Positions 35,190-43,481 of a stretch of DNA of 64,000 nt are shown here, piece after piece. The DNA is from Streptomyces sp. NRRL S-340 (GTDB lineage: Bacteria > Actinomycetota > Actinomycetes > Streptomycetales > Streptomycetaceae). The notes under the pieces are model-generated. The model saw only the letters and a program-made list of their open reading frames with translations. It had not been told where the DNA came from and made no database searches. Every line of letters starts with the position of its first letter. The first letter of the stretch is position 1. The position numbers were made by a program, and so were the translations under genes. The stretch spans positions 186,001 to 250,000 of the forward strand of contig NZ_JOIY01000014.1 of the NCBI RefSeq assembly GCF_000720185.1. The letters run 5' to 3'.

Positions 35190-35588
35190 ATGACGGACAT
35201 TCTTCCGGCCCCGAGGCGCCGGCGCCCCTGGTCGCAGCGGACGCGGCCGGGCGTGGACCTCGCCCTCGCGATCCCGCTGTTCCTGCTGGAAGCCGCCTGG
35301 CTCGTGCTGGACTGCGTCTACGGCTACGGCCTGGACGTCTGGGCGGCCCAGGGCGACCGGGCGGAGATCGACGCGGCTGCCCTGGCGCAGATGGGACGGG
35401 TGCGTACGCTGCTGATCGCCGTACTCGTCGTGGCCGTTCCAGCGGCCGTCTTCCGCGCCCGCTGGACGGTGACCGCGCACCTGCTGGTGGCGCTCCTGGC
35501 GGGCGGAGTGCCGGCGGCCGCGCAGCACGACTGGGACCGCAGCCACCGCCCGCCGGTCGGATGTGTCCGCTACAGCGCCAACTGCTGA
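35190..35588 (+). CDS. Small two-helix membrane protein
   Basis: A 132-residue protein. A basic N-terminus (PRRRRPWSQRTRPG) precedes a membrane helix (VDLALAIPLFLLEAAWLVLDCVYG). A 35-residue loop follows, then a second helix (LLIAVLVVAVPAAVFRA) and a likely third (LLVALLAGGVPAAA). It resembles streptomycete hypothetical membrane proteins of the DUF6234 kind, but I am not sure of the family. The ribosome binding site is weak. ATG 35190 is preferred over ATG 35154, which lies one base after the palindrome. No function can be assigned. Confidence 0.7.
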   Translation: MTDILPAPRRRRPWSQRTRPGVDLALAIPLFLLEAAWLVLDCVYGYGLDVWAAQGDRAEIDAAALAQMGRVRTLLIAVLVVAVPAAVFRARWTVTAHLLVALLAGGVPAAAQHDWDRSHRPPVGCVRYSANC

Positions 35589-35868
35589 GCGCCGCAGGTC
35601 CGCTTGACGCAGAGCGCGGCCGCCCGCCGGGTGTGCCCTGCACCGCCACCGCACCCATCGCACCCCGGCACCGCAGCTCTTCCCGCCCGGCCACACCCCG
35701 GGAAGCGTGCCCCGCCCTCGCGCGGAAAGGTCCCGGCGGTGCGGCGGACCGGCCGCCTGGTGCCCGGCGGTTGTCACCGTCCCGTCACAGTCGACGACCG
35801 GTGAAACGCGCCCCGGCGGTCCGCGCTCTGTCCGGGTGTCAGCCGATGTCCGCAGCAGAGGACGCTTC

Positions 35869-36252
35869 ATGAACCGTCGTCACGCCTGCGCCGCCGCCGC
35901 GGTGCTCGCCTCCTCCGCCGCGCTCCTGGCGAGCGTGTGCGGGACGGCCGGCGCCGGATGGGACTCCGCGACGGCGGCCGGCACCCGGGCCGTGTCCGTG
36001 GGGCCCGGTCCGGTCGGCGCCGGGGCCGTGTCCGCGGTGGCGGCCGGTGCCCGGACCGTGTCCGTGGAAGCGGCCGACGCGCGGGCCGTGTCCGTCGAGG
36101 CCGGTCCGGCCGGCGCCGGTCCGCGGGTGGTCACCATCGCCGAAGCGCGGGTCAGGACCACGACGGTCACGACTTCCGACCCCTGCCGTCCGCCCGCCGG
36201 GTACCGGAGCTTGCCCGGGCCCGTCCCCGGGACGTGCCACCGGCCGGCCTGA
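35869..36252 (+). CDS. Small secreted repeat protein
   Basis: A 127-residue protein with a signal peptide (RRHACAAAAVLASSAALLAS, cleavage near AGA). The mature part has degenerate repeats of the type RAVSVGPGPVGAGAVSAVAA and RAVSVEAGPAGAG, then a short Cys/Pro tail (DPCRPPAGYRSLPGPVPGTC) whose two Cys may pair. I do not recognise the family. The ATG follows GAGGA at a usable distance. The 280 bases before it hold no gene. It lies 37 bases upstream of the TmrB-like gene and may share its transcript. Confidence 0.6.
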   Translation: MNRRHACAAAAVLASSAALLASVCGTAGAGWDSATAAGTRAVSVGPGPVGAGAVSAVAAGARTVSVEAADARAVSVEAGPAGAGPRVVTIAEARVRTTTVTTSDPCRPPAGYRSLPGPVPGTCHRPA

Positions 36253-36289
36253 GAGGCCCGTCCCTGTGTCCGTGGTGAAGGAGAAGCCC

Positions 36290-36835
36290 GTGCTCGTCTG
36301 GGTGAACGGCGCGTTCGGCAGTGGCAAGACCACCCTGGTGGAGGAGCTGCGGTCCCGTTGGCCGCAGGCGTTGGTGTTCGACCCGGAGACGGTCGGATAC
36401 GTGCTCCGCGGGATCGTGGAGGTGCCGACCGGCGACTTCCAGGATCTGCCGCTGTGGCGCCGCCAGGTGGCCGCCATGGCGGTCGGTCTGGTCGAGGAGT
36501 ACCGGCGGCCGGTGCTGGTGCCGATGACCCTGGTCGATCCGGCGTACGCGGGTGAGATCTTCGGCCGGCTCGCGGACGCGGGCGTGGAGGTCCTCCACTT
36601 CTTCCTGAAGGTCCCTGCCGACGTGCTGGCCGAACGCATCGACGGCCGGGTCTTCACGCCCGGCGACCCGGCGAGCGACGAGCGGATCCGCGCCTGGTGC
36701 AAGGCCCGGATCCCCGCCTGCCTGGCGGCTGCCGACGTACTCCCGCGGGGCACCGTGTCCCTGGACGGCGAGCTGGCCCCGCCGGAACTGGCCGGCCTCG
36801 TGCTCGCGCGGGTGCCCGCGGCTGCGCGCCCCTGA
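36290..36835 (+). CDS. TmrB-like P-loop nucleotide-binding protein
   Basis: A 181-residue protein. The P-loop NGAFGSGKTT (6-15) is at the extreme N-terminus. The segments VFDPETVGYVLR, DDFQ-like GDFQDLPLWRRQV, and RRPVLVPMTLVDPAYAGEIFGRL follow the same order as in Bacillus TmrB, which binds tunicamycin and gives resistance to it. The C-terminus is shorter and lacks the membrane-associating tail described for TmrB. GTG 36290 is chosen because AAGGAG lies six bases upstream. Whether it confers antibiotic resistance is an inference; it could be a kinase for another small molecule. Confidence 0.8.
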   Translation: MLVWVNGAFGSGKTTLVEELRSRWPQALVFDPETVGYVLRGIVEVPTGDFQDLPLWRRQVAAMAVGLVEEYRRPVLVPMTLVDPAYAGEIFGRLADAGVEVLHFFLKVPADVLAERIDGRVFTPGDPASDERIRAWCKARIPACLAAADVLPRGTVSLDGELAPPELAGLVLARVPAAARP

Positions 36836-36989
36836 CGGCGGGGGCCGGCCCGCGCAGGTGGCGTGCCGCGTGGGCCGCAGGACGGGGGCGGGCGCCGGGG
36901 GCCCCACCGGCGTCCGCGGTGTCGGTGCCGGTGCTACTCCGGGCGGGACGGGCGGCACGTCACGCCCGGAGCGACAGCCGGCCTCCGGG

Positions 36990-38804
36990 TCAGCTCACGT
37001 GGTTGTACGCGTGGCCCGTGTGGGCGTCCGAGACCGTGCGGGCCTCGCACGGCCGCGTGGCGTCACCCGTGCCGGAGTACAGGTAGACGGTGCTCGTGTC
37101 GGGGCGGTACGCGAAGAGGTCGGCCTTGCCGTCGTGGTCGACGTCACCGGCGCCGACGAGCTGGGAGTAGACCTGCCAGCCCGCGCCGATCCTGGTGCGC
37201 TGCGCGTAGGTGCCGTCACCCTTGCCGAGGTAGAGCCACAGGACGCCGTCCCTGTCGCGGGCGACGAGGTCACCGCCGGCGCTTCCGGCGAGGTCTCCGA
37301 CGGCGACGAGCTGGTTGTAGACGTCCCAGCCGTGGCCGATGCGCACGCGGGCCTCGAAGGGGCGGGACGCGCTGCCGGTGCTGCGGTAGAGCCACAGGCC
37401 GCCGCTTCTGTCGACGGCGACGACGTCGGGGCGGCCGTCGCCGGTGAGGTCGCTGCCGCCGGTGATGTGCGCGTACGTCTGCCAGCCCGGGCCGACCCGG
37501 ACGCGCGCGGAGAAGTTGCCGTCCTCCCGGCCCGAGTACAGCCAGAGCACGCCGTCCTTGTCGCGGGCGACGAGTTCGGGGGTGAACCCGGGGTTCTTCG
37601 GCCCCGCGATGTCACCGACGTTCTCGATCTTGTCGTAGGTCTGCCAGCCACCGCCGATCCGCGCCCGCGCCCGTCCGTCCCGGGCGCTGTCCCGCCACAG
37701 CACGCCCGAGGCGTCCCGGCCCAGCAGGTCGGCGAGACCGTCGTCGTCGATGTCGTGCAGGGCGGAGGTGGGCGTGCCTGCGTGCGCGAGGAGCCGCACC
37801 GCCGGCCGGCCGTCCGCGCCGAGCGAGAGGCGGTAGAAGCCCTTGCCCCGGGCGGAGCTGCTGCCCTGGACGATCAGCGCCGCGCCGTCAGGGGTGGTGT
37901 ACGAGAGGTCCTCGTGGTCGAGGAACTCGGTCTTCTCGCCGGTCCTGAGGTGCAAGGCGGTGGTTCCGTAGGTCACCCAGTCGCCGAGCAGCCCGAACCG
38001 CAGGCCCGCCCCTGCCGTGGTCCCCGGTACGGCGACGGCCGTCTCGGCACCGGTGGTCCGGTCGCGGACGACCACCCGCACGGTGTTCGTGGCGGTGTCG
38101 TCCTCGGCCCAGGCAAGACGGTTGCCGCGGACCACGGGGTTCCGCGCCTGCCGCGGGTAGGGGAAGGTGAGCGTGGCGTCCGTCAGGTCGACGAGGCCGA
38201 AGCGCTCCCCGCCCTGCGCGGTCCTGACGCTGAGCAGGCCGTGCGTGGCGTCCGCCGGCCGCACCCGGTCGTAGGAGGCCCCCTCCGGCATGCCCTGGAC
38301 CGGCCGCGGTTCGGCGTCCTTGGTCTCCAGCCACAGCTTCGTGGCCCCGCGGACGAAGAGGGCCGACCCGGCCGTGCCGCCGTAGAGGCTGTCCAGACCG
38401 TCGTGGACATCCTTCATGCCGAACGAGGTCCCGGTGGACATGTCCAGGACGTTGGTCCCGTTCATGTCACCAGTGGTGACGACGGCCGTGTCCCCGGACG
38501 TCTCGACGATCCCGTCGATGGTGCCGTAGGCCGTGTCGCGACTCGGCCCGCCCGCGTACGGGGTCCAGCGCAGCTTCCCGTCCTCGCCGTCGTGCGGGAC
38601 GTACGTCATGAAGCCTCGGGCGCCCGCGGAGGCGAGCCGGGCGCCGGGCACCATCGGGAGCAGGTCGCCCGCCCCCGCTGTCACGGCAGCGGCCGGAGCC
38701 GCGCCCGCCGGGGCCGCGGCCAGGGAACCCGTGGCGAGTGTGACGGCCAGGACGGTGACGACGGCGGCGCCCAGACGGCGCCGGCCGGTGTGTTGAGACG
38801 ACAA
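36990..38804 (-). CDS. Secreted FG-GAP/VCBS repeat protein
   Basis: A 604-residue secreted protein. The start is TTG 38804, eight bases after GGAGG; the signal is RRLGAAVVTVLAVTLATGS with cleavage after about residue 40. Residues 40-330 form a WD/beta-propeller-like region (VLDMSTGTSFG, RFGLVDLTDATLTF). The C-terminal part has about six FG-GAP repeats of the type DIDDDGLADLLGRDASGVLW and SDLTGDGRPDVVAVDRSGGLW, with calcium-binding Asp residues. These proteins are extracellular and may bind carbohydrate or protein; no catalytic site is evident. The gene faces the TmrB-like gene, with 154 bases of G+C-rich sequence in between. Confidence 0.85.
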   Translation of the reverse strand: MSSQHTGRRRLGAAVVTVLAVTLATGSLAAAPAGAAPAAAVTAGAGDLLPMVPGARLASAGARGFMTYVPHDGEDGKLRWTPYAGGPSRDTAYGTIDGIVETSGDTAVVTTGDMNGTNVLDMSTGTSFGMKDVHDGLDSLYGGTAGSALFVRGATKLWLETKDAEPRPVQGMPEGASYDRVRPADATHGLLSVRTAQGGERFGLVDLTDATLTFPYPRQARNPVVRGNRLAWAEDDTATNTVRVVVRDRTTGAETAVAVPGTTAGAGLRFGLLGDWVTYGTTALHLRTGEKTEFLDHEDLSYTTPDGAALIVQGSSSARGKGFYRLSLGADGRPAVRLLAHAGTPTSALHDIDDDGLADLLGRDASGVLWRDSARDGRARARIGGGWQTYDKIENVGDIAGPKNPGFTPELVARDKDGVLWLYSGREDGNFSARVRVGPGWQTYAHITGGSDLTGDGRPDVVAVDRSGGLWLYRSTGSASRPFEARVRIGHGWDVYNQLVAVGDLAGSAGGDLVARDRDGVLWLYLGKGDGTYAQRTRIGAGWQVYSQLVGAGDVDHDGKADLFAYRPDTSTVYLYSGTGDATRPCEARTVSDAHTGHAYNHVS

Positions 38805-39088
38805 GAACGTTTCCTCCCGCACGAACGGACCGGGACGCCACCTGGTGCGTCCCCGCCGGTCCGACCACCGGCAAGGCGAATTGGTTGTACACGCGGCGTT
38901 GCGACCCGGTGTACGGCTCGCTCCGCGACCCGGTCCCGCGACGCTCCGCGGCCGACGCACGCGCGGCGCGCGCACGGTGTCCGCGGGGCGGAGGGCGGGT
39001 CCGCCGTGCGGGGGAGCGGGATGCGCCCGGGGGCTGACGCGGGCGGGGGCGCGGGCGCCGCAGGATGGCCCCGGCGGAGGGAGACGCG

Positions 39089-40069
39089 GTGGAGCGTGGG
39101 GACCGGATCGGGCGCGCGGCGGCGTACGGGGCGGCGGGCGCCCTCGTGCCGTACCTGGTCATCAAGGTGTCGTGGGTGGCCGGTTCGCTGCTGGGACTGC
39201 TGCCGGTCGGGCGCGGCTTCGGCCTGCGCGGCTGGCTCGTCCTCAACACCGTCACGATCGGCATGGCCGCGGCCGGGATCACGCTCGGGCTGGCGCTGGT
39301 ACGCCCCTGGGGGATGCGGATCCCCGGCCGGCTGGTGGGGTTCGTCGCCTGGGTCGGCTCCGGGTTCCTGGTGTCGATCCTGCCGTTCGTGGCCGTCAGC
39401 GCCCTCGTGGACTCCCGGACCCGGAGCCCGGCGGGCTCCGGGCAGCCGGGCGGTGCCGCGGAGATGCCGGGCTGGGAGGCGGTCCTGCTCCAGTGCAGCT
39501 TCGTGGGAACCGGGCTCGCGCTGGCCGTCGCGTTCCCCGCCTACCTGCGACGGCGCCGGCCCCACGCACTGCGCCGCCCGCGACGGACCGGGCCCCGCGC
39601 CTCGTCAGGGCCGTGGTGGCCCGTCGTGACCGGCGCCCTGACCGGCTCGCTCTGGCTCTACTGGGCGGCCGGCGGCCTGCTGGGCATCACGGACCGCGAC
39701 GAGCGGCCGGCCGGCTGGCACGTACTGACCGGCGTCAGCGCCTGCTGGGCGCTCGCGGCGTCCGCCGCCGTCCTGATCCTCCGCCGGCGCCGGCCGGCCC
39801 GGCTGTGGTACCCGGTCCTGCTCGCGACGGCGTGGCTGGGGTCGGGCTCGATGTTCGCGTGGAGCGGCTGGCGCCTGCCGGCCACGGTGTACGTGACCCT
39901 GGCCCACCCGAGCGACGTCCACTACCCGGAGAACGCCGCCCTGGCGGTGACCCTGCACCTCACGGCGGTGCTGACGGGGGCGGGGCTGCTACGGGCGCTG
40001 GTGCGGGGAGGCCAGAACGTTCCGGGACGCTTCGGGCGCCCGCTCGGCCGCCCACAGTATGAGAGTTGA
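39089..40069 (+). CDS. Multispanning membrane protein of unknown function
   Basis: A 326-residue protein with about eight predicted membrane helices (for example LVPYLVIKVSWVAGSLLGLL, LLLATAWLGSGSMFAWSGW). The cytoplasmic loops are rich in Arg. I do not recognise a characterised family, although similar proteins are widespread in streptomycetes. GTG 39089 is chosen over ATG 39065 because GGAGGG lies eight bases upstream. Its stop codon lies inside the first operator of the following ArsR-type regulator, so its 3' end is close to that promoter. Confidence 0.75.
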   Translation: MERGDRIGRAAAYGAAGALVPYLVIKVSWVAGSLLGLLPVGRGFGLRGWLVLNTVTIGMAAAGITLGLALVRPWGMRIPGRLVGFVAWVGSGFLVSILPFVAVSALVDSRTRSPAGSGQPGGAAEMPGWEAVLLQCSFVGTGLALAVAFPAYLRRRRPHALRRPRRTGPRASSGPWWPVVTGALTGSLWLYWAAGGLLGITDRDERPAGWHVLTGVSACWALAASAAVLILRRRRPARLWYPVLLATAWLGSGSMFAWSGWRLPATVYVTLAHPSDVHYPENAALAVTLHLTAVLTGAGLLRALVRGGQNVPGRFGRPLGRPQYES

Positions 40070-40098
40070 CTCTCACATGTTATGAGAGAACACTCTCA
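40060..40098 (+). promoter_or_regulatory. Twin operators TGAGAG-N4-CTCTCA overlapping a promoter
   Basis: Two perfect inverted repeats lie at 40060-40075 (TGAGAGTTGACTCTCA) and 40083-40098 (TGAGAGAACACTCTCA), 23 bases apart centre to centre. The first contains a -35-like TTGACT (40066-40071). After a 17-base spacer the second contains a -10-like AACACT (40089-40094). A regulator bound to both would cover the whole promoter of the ArsR-MFS operon. Autoregulation by the next gene is the simplest reading. Confidence 0.75.
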
Positions 40099-40107
40099 GG
40101 TATGACC

Positions 40108-40851
40108 ATGGACCGTCACAATCGCCTGGGCGACCTCGAGATCACCGACCCGAAGGCCATGCGGGCGCTGGCTCACCCCGTACGGCTCGCCATCCTCGAA
40201 CGGCTCCACCGGGACGGGCCCGCCACGGCCACGCAGCTGTCACCGCACGTCGGGGCGACCCCGTCGGTGACCAGTTGGCATCTGCGCCATCTGGCGGGAT
40301 TCGGGCTCGTCCGCGACGCCGAACCCGCAACGGACCGCCGGGCGCGGCGGTGGGAGGCCGCGGCCCGGGGTTTCCGGTTCGAGGTGCCCGAGGACGAGGA
40401 GGGGCGCTCGGCCGCGAGGTCGCTGTCCCGGGAGATGTTCCTCCGCTCGGCCGGACTGCCGCATCGATGGGTGACGGAGACCGAACCCGGGCTCGATCCG
40501 CGGTGGCGCCGTCTCGCGGGGCTGGCCGACACCCGCGTCGTGGTGTCCGCCGAAGAGCTGGCGGCCATCGAGGACGCGATCGAAACCGTCCTCGCCCCTT
40601 ACGTGACACGGGACCGGGCGCAGCGGCCGGACGGCGCCCGCGGGGTCCGGCTCCTGCGCTACCAACTCCCTGAGAGCAGCGACGAGCCGGCCGGCGAAGC
40701 GGCCGGAGGTCCAACCGATGAAGCCACCGAAGAACGGTCCGGGGACGCGGCCGGAGAGCCGGCCGGCGAAGCGGCCCGGGTGCAGACCGGCGAAGACACC
40801 GGAGTGCAGACCGGCGAAGACACCGGAGTGCAGACCGGCGAAGACATATGA
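40108..40851 (+). CDS. ArsR-type winged-helix transcriptional regulator
   Basis: A 247-residue protein. The winged helix (ALAHPVRLAILERLHRDGPA, TATQLSPHVGATPSVTSWHLRHL) is at 13-60. A domain with VSAEELAAIEDAIETVLAPY follows, typical of helix_turn_helix_5-type streptomycete regulators paired with MFS genes. The last 50 residues are an acidic Glu/Gly/Thr tail containing three VQTGEDTG repeats produced by a 24-bp tandem duplication. ATG 40108, seven bases after AGG, is preferred to ATG 40102. The stop overlaps the start of the MFS gene (ATGA), so this is a regulator-exporter operon. Confidence 0.88.
   Translation: MDRHNRLGDLEITDPKAMRALAHPVRLAILERLHRDGPATATQLSPHVGATPSVTSWHLRHLAGFGLVRDAEPATDRRARRWEAAARGFRFEVPEDEEGRSAARSLSREMFLRSAGLPHRWVTETEPGLDPRWRRLAGLADTRVVVSAEELAAIEDAIETVLAPYVTRDRAQRPDGARGVRLLRYQLPESSDEPAGEAAGGPTDEATEERSGDAAGEPAGEAARVQTGEDTGVQTGEDTGVQTGEDI
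40780..40846 (+). repeat. 24-bp tandem repeat in the regulator C-terminus
   Basis: Two full units and a third partial unit beginning GTGCAGACCGGCGAAGACAC run to the end of the regulator gene. The period is a multiple of three, so the repeats keep the frame and encode VQTGEDTG. The last unit runs into the ATG of the MFS gene. Confidence 0.9.
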
Positions 40852-42740
40852 GCACTCCGCCCGCCTCGCTGTGGAGGGACCGGCGGTTCCTCCGGTTCTG
40901 GGCGGGACAGTCGGCCTCCCAGTTCGGTGACCGCATCTCCGAACTGGCGTTGCCGCTGATCGCCGTAGGGGCTCTGCACGCCTCGGCGCAGCAGGTCGCG
41001 TGGCTGACGGCGCTCGCCTGGGCGCCGAACCTCCTCGCCGTCGTCCTGGGCGCCTGGGTCGATCACAGGGCGCGCAAGCGCCGCCTGATGGTCCTCGCCG
41101 ATCTGGCCCGCGCGTGCCTGCTGCTGACCTTGCCGCTCGCCTCCCTGTGGGGCGACGTGACGCTCACCCAGCTGTACGCGGTGGCGCTGCTGACCGGGGC
41201 CGCGGGCGTGCTGTTCAACACCGCCTACCCGCCCTTCTTCGCCCGCCTCGTACCGCGCTCGTCCTACGTCGACGCCAACAGCAGGCTCAGCGCCAGCCGT
41301 TCCGCCTCCTACATCGCCGGTCCGGCCGTGGGCGGAACTCTCGTCCAGGCCGTCACCGCACCCGTCGCCGTGATCGCGGACGCCCTGACCTTCCTGGTCT
41401 CCGCAGCCCTCGTGGGACGGATCCGGATGGACGAACCTGCCGCCGCCCGTGACCCGGATGCCGCCCAGGGCGAGCGGGCGGGCGGCGCACTGCTGCGCCG
41501 TGCCGGGGAAGGAGTGGCCTTCATCGTCCGTCACCCCGTGCTGCGAGCGAGTCTCGGCTGTGCGACGACCGTCAACTTCTTCACGTTCCTGACGGGCACA
41601 GGCATGACCGTGCTGTTCGCCGACCGCGTGCTCGGACTGTCGCCAGGGGCCATCGGGCTGGCCTTCGGCATCGGGTCGACCGGAGCACTGCTGGGCGCGG
41701 TGCTCGCCCCGGTGATGTCGCGGTGGATCGGCCTGGGCCACAGCATCGCGGCCGGCTCGGTACTGTTCCCGGCCCCGCTGGCCCTCGCCGCCGCCGCGGG
41801 CGGTCCGCCGTGGGCCCGCGCGGGCGCGCTGGGGCTCGCGGAATTCCTCGCCGGCATCGGCGTCATGCTCTTCGACGTCAACCTCAACTCCCTGCAGGCC
41901 GCGGTCATTCCCGACGCCATGCGCAGTCGTGTGGCCGGTGCGTACAGCACGGTCAACTACGGGGTCCGCCCCCTCGGTGCCCTGGCCGGGGGAGTGCTCG
42001 CCACCGTCGTCGGGCTCAGGGCGACCCTGGTCGTGGCCGCCGCCGGGGGAGCGCTGTCGGTGCTCTGGCTGCTTGCCTCGCCGGTGCCGCGCGTTCGCTC
42101 CCTGGCGCCCGGTGAACCGCTCCTCGCCGCCGTCGGGGGCGGTGCCGCCGAGGCGGACATCCGCTCGCGCCGCACGTCTGGACCGCGGCAACGGGGGTAT
42201 CCGCGCGGGCGGAACGCTGTCACCGAGGAGTGGGGAGTCACTGTGCCGTCCACGGACGTCGTCGAACTGATCCTGAAGGACCACCGGCGGATGGAGGATC
42301 TCTTCCGCACCATGCGCAACGCGGAGGCCGACCGGGCCGCGGCGCTCGGGGAGTTCGCCCAGCTCCTCATCGCGCACGCCTGCGCGGAGGAGGACGAGGT
42401 CTATCCGGCCCTGCGGCGCTACAAGAACGTGGAGGGCGACGACGTCGACCACAGTGTGCACGAGCACCATGAGGCGAACGAGGCCCTGCTCGCCCTGCTG
42501 GAGGTCGAGGACACCGGCTCCGAGGAGTGGGACGAGAAACTGGAGGAACTCGTCACCGCGGTCAACCACCACGCCGACGAGGAGGAGCGGACCCTGCTCA
42601 ACGACGCACGGGAGAACGTCGCCGCCGACCGCCGGTCGCAGCTCGGCGAGGCGTTCCGGGCCGCGCGCGCCAAGTACCTCGACGAGCGCCGCGGGGACGT
42701 CGACAAGGTGCGGGAACTGGTGGCCTCCGCCGGCGAGTGA
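40848..42740 (+). CDS. MFS transporter translated in frame into a hemerythrin HHE domain
   Basis: A continuous frame of 630 residues. Residues 1-420 form an MFS exporter of the EntS/MefA-like group, with about 12 helices (FLRFWAGQSASQFGDRISELALPLIAV at the start; DHRARKRRLMVLADLARAC in the loop after helix 2). Residues 466-630 are a hemerythrin-type HHE protein (LKDHRRMEDLFRTM, LLIAHACAEEDEVYPALRRY, HEHHEANEALL, NHHADEEERTLL), whose His/Glu residues would bind two irons. A complete ribosome binding site and GTG at 42243 lie at the junction. The HHE protein can therefore also be made alone (165 residues), and this may really be two genes whose stop codon was lost. The MFS part is likely an exporter controlled by the ArsR-type protein. 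Confidence 0.85.
   Translation: MSTPPASLWRDRRFLRFWAGQSASQFGDRISELALPLIAVGALHASAQQVAWLTALAWAPNLLAVVLGAWVDHRARKRRLMVLADLARACLLLTLPLASLWGDVTLTQLYAVALLTGAAGVLFNTAYPPFFARLVPRSSYVDANSRLSASRSASYIAGPAVGGTLVQAVTAPVAVIADALTFLVSAALVGRIRMDEPAAARDPDAAQGERAGGALLRRAGEGVAFIVRHPVLRASLGCATTVNFFTFLTGTGMTVLFADRVLGLSPGAIGLAFGIGSTGALLGAVLAPVMSRWIGLGHSIAAGSVLFPAPLALAAAAGGPPWARAGALGLAEFLAGIGVMLFDVNLNSLQAAVIPDAMRSRVAGAYSTVNYGVRPLGALAGGVLATVVGLRATLVVAAAGGALSVLWLLASPVPRVRSLAPGEPLLAAVGGGAAEADIRSRRTSGPRQRGYPRGRNAVTEEWGVTVPSTDVVELILKDHRRMEDLFRTMRNAEADRAAALGEFAQLLIAHACAEEDEVYPALRRYKNVEGDDVDHSVHEHHEANEALLALLEVEDTGSEEWDEKLEELVTAVNHHADEEERTLLNDARENVAADRRSQLGEAFRAARAKYLDERRGDVDKVRELVASAGE
42225..42245 (+). promoter_or_regulatory. 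Internal ribosome binding site and GTG start of the hemerythrin part
   Basis: GAGGAG (42225-42230) and GGGGAG (42232-42237) precede GTG 42243 by an ideal distance. The encoded start (VPSTDVVELILKDHRRMEDL) is where free-standing actinobacterial hemerythrin-domain proteins begin. The site decides whether one or two proteins are made. Confidence 0.65.
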
Positions 42741-42765
42741 CCGGCGCGGCCCGGCCGTCGCCCCG

Positions 42766-43125
42766 CTACACCGGTGCCGCGCCCCCGGCCGCCGCCGGCC
42801 GCCCGCCCGCGGCGGCCGGCTCGTGCGGTGCCTGTGCGGGCTGAAGGTTCCGGGCGGCCTGAAGGGGCTGGACCGCCTGAAGGTGCTCGGCGGTACGGAG
42901 GCGCCGGCCGTCCTGAAGGTGCCCGGCGGTCCCGGCGTGCCGGTCCGCCTCGGCCGCCGTGCAGGGGGAGGCGAAGGTGAACGCCCGGGGCCCCGGCCCG
43001 TGCTCCCGCAGCTCCGCCAGACGCTCCAGGGCCTCGCCGGCGGTCGGGCGGTGACCGGCGGGGACCCACCAGAGCACCAGGTGCGCCTCGACGTGCCGTT
43101 CGAACCATTCGCGGCGCCGTCGCAT
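42766..43125 (-). pseudogene. DUF3291 protein, C-terminal half
   Basis: Read leftward from 43125, the frame encodes MRRRREWFERHVEAHLVLWW, then PAGHRPTAGEALERLAEL and GPGPRAFTFASP. This is the second half of a DUF3291 protein. A degenerate repeat-rich tail with no family counterpart follows to the stop at 42766. The expected first half is not upstream on this strand but lies next to it in reverse orientation (43126-43325). No start with a good ribosome binding site is present. Confidence 0.75.
42785..42819. terminator. Hairpin after the MFS-hemerythrin frame
   Basis: CCGGCCGCCGC pairs perfectly with GCGGCGGCCGG across 13 bases. It lies 45 bases after the stop and could end the regulator-exporter transcript. 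Confidence 0.5.
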
Positions 43126-43325
43126 CACACCGTTCGTCGAGCTGCTCGACCCGGTCAACGCCGCCGCCGAGAAGGCGCCCGGATTCGTATGGCGGCTCAT
43201 GGAGGAGGGGGCGGCCGATGCCACCGGCCTGCGCCCGGCGGGCGAGGGCATCATCGTCAACCTGACGGTGTGGCAGTCCCGGGAGGCGCTGTGGGACTTC
43301 ACCTACCGCAGCGGCCACCTGGAGG
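43126..43325 (+). pseudogene. DUF3291 protein, N-terminal half, inverted
   Basis: The plus strand encodes TPFVELLDPVNAAAEKAPGF, then VWRLMEEGAADATGL and VNLTVWQSREALWDFTYRSG followed by HLE. This is the first half of DUF3291, lacking its first 15-20 residues. In intact family members SGHLE is followed directly by a methionine and the RRRREWFER segment, found here on the opposite strand at 43125. Flipping these 200 bases would restore a continuous reading frame. Confidence 0.75.
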
Positions 43326-43481
43326 CAGCCTGTCCAGATGGTGCGCGGCGAGCGTGCGCGCCACCCCGGCCGCCTCGGCTGCCTCGATGCGGCCGACTTC
43401 GCGGCCCTGGGCCACCACGTACTCGTACAGGCGACGCCGTACCGGATCCTGCAGCACCGCGATCGCGTCGATGTCCTCCAC
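43326..43481 (-). pseudogene. N-terminal fragment of a helix-turn-helix regulator
   Basis: From GTG 43481 the frame reads EDIDAIAVLQDPVRRRLYEY, VVAQGREVGRIEAAEAAGVA and RTLAAHHLDRL. This is the DNA-binding start of an ArsR-like winged-helix regulator, about 52 residues. It then runs into unrelated sequence at 43326, where the inverted segment begins. A -10-like TAGAAT (minus strand, 43487-43492) suggests the original promoter is still there. Without its C-terminal domain it is probably non-functional. Confidence 0.7.
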
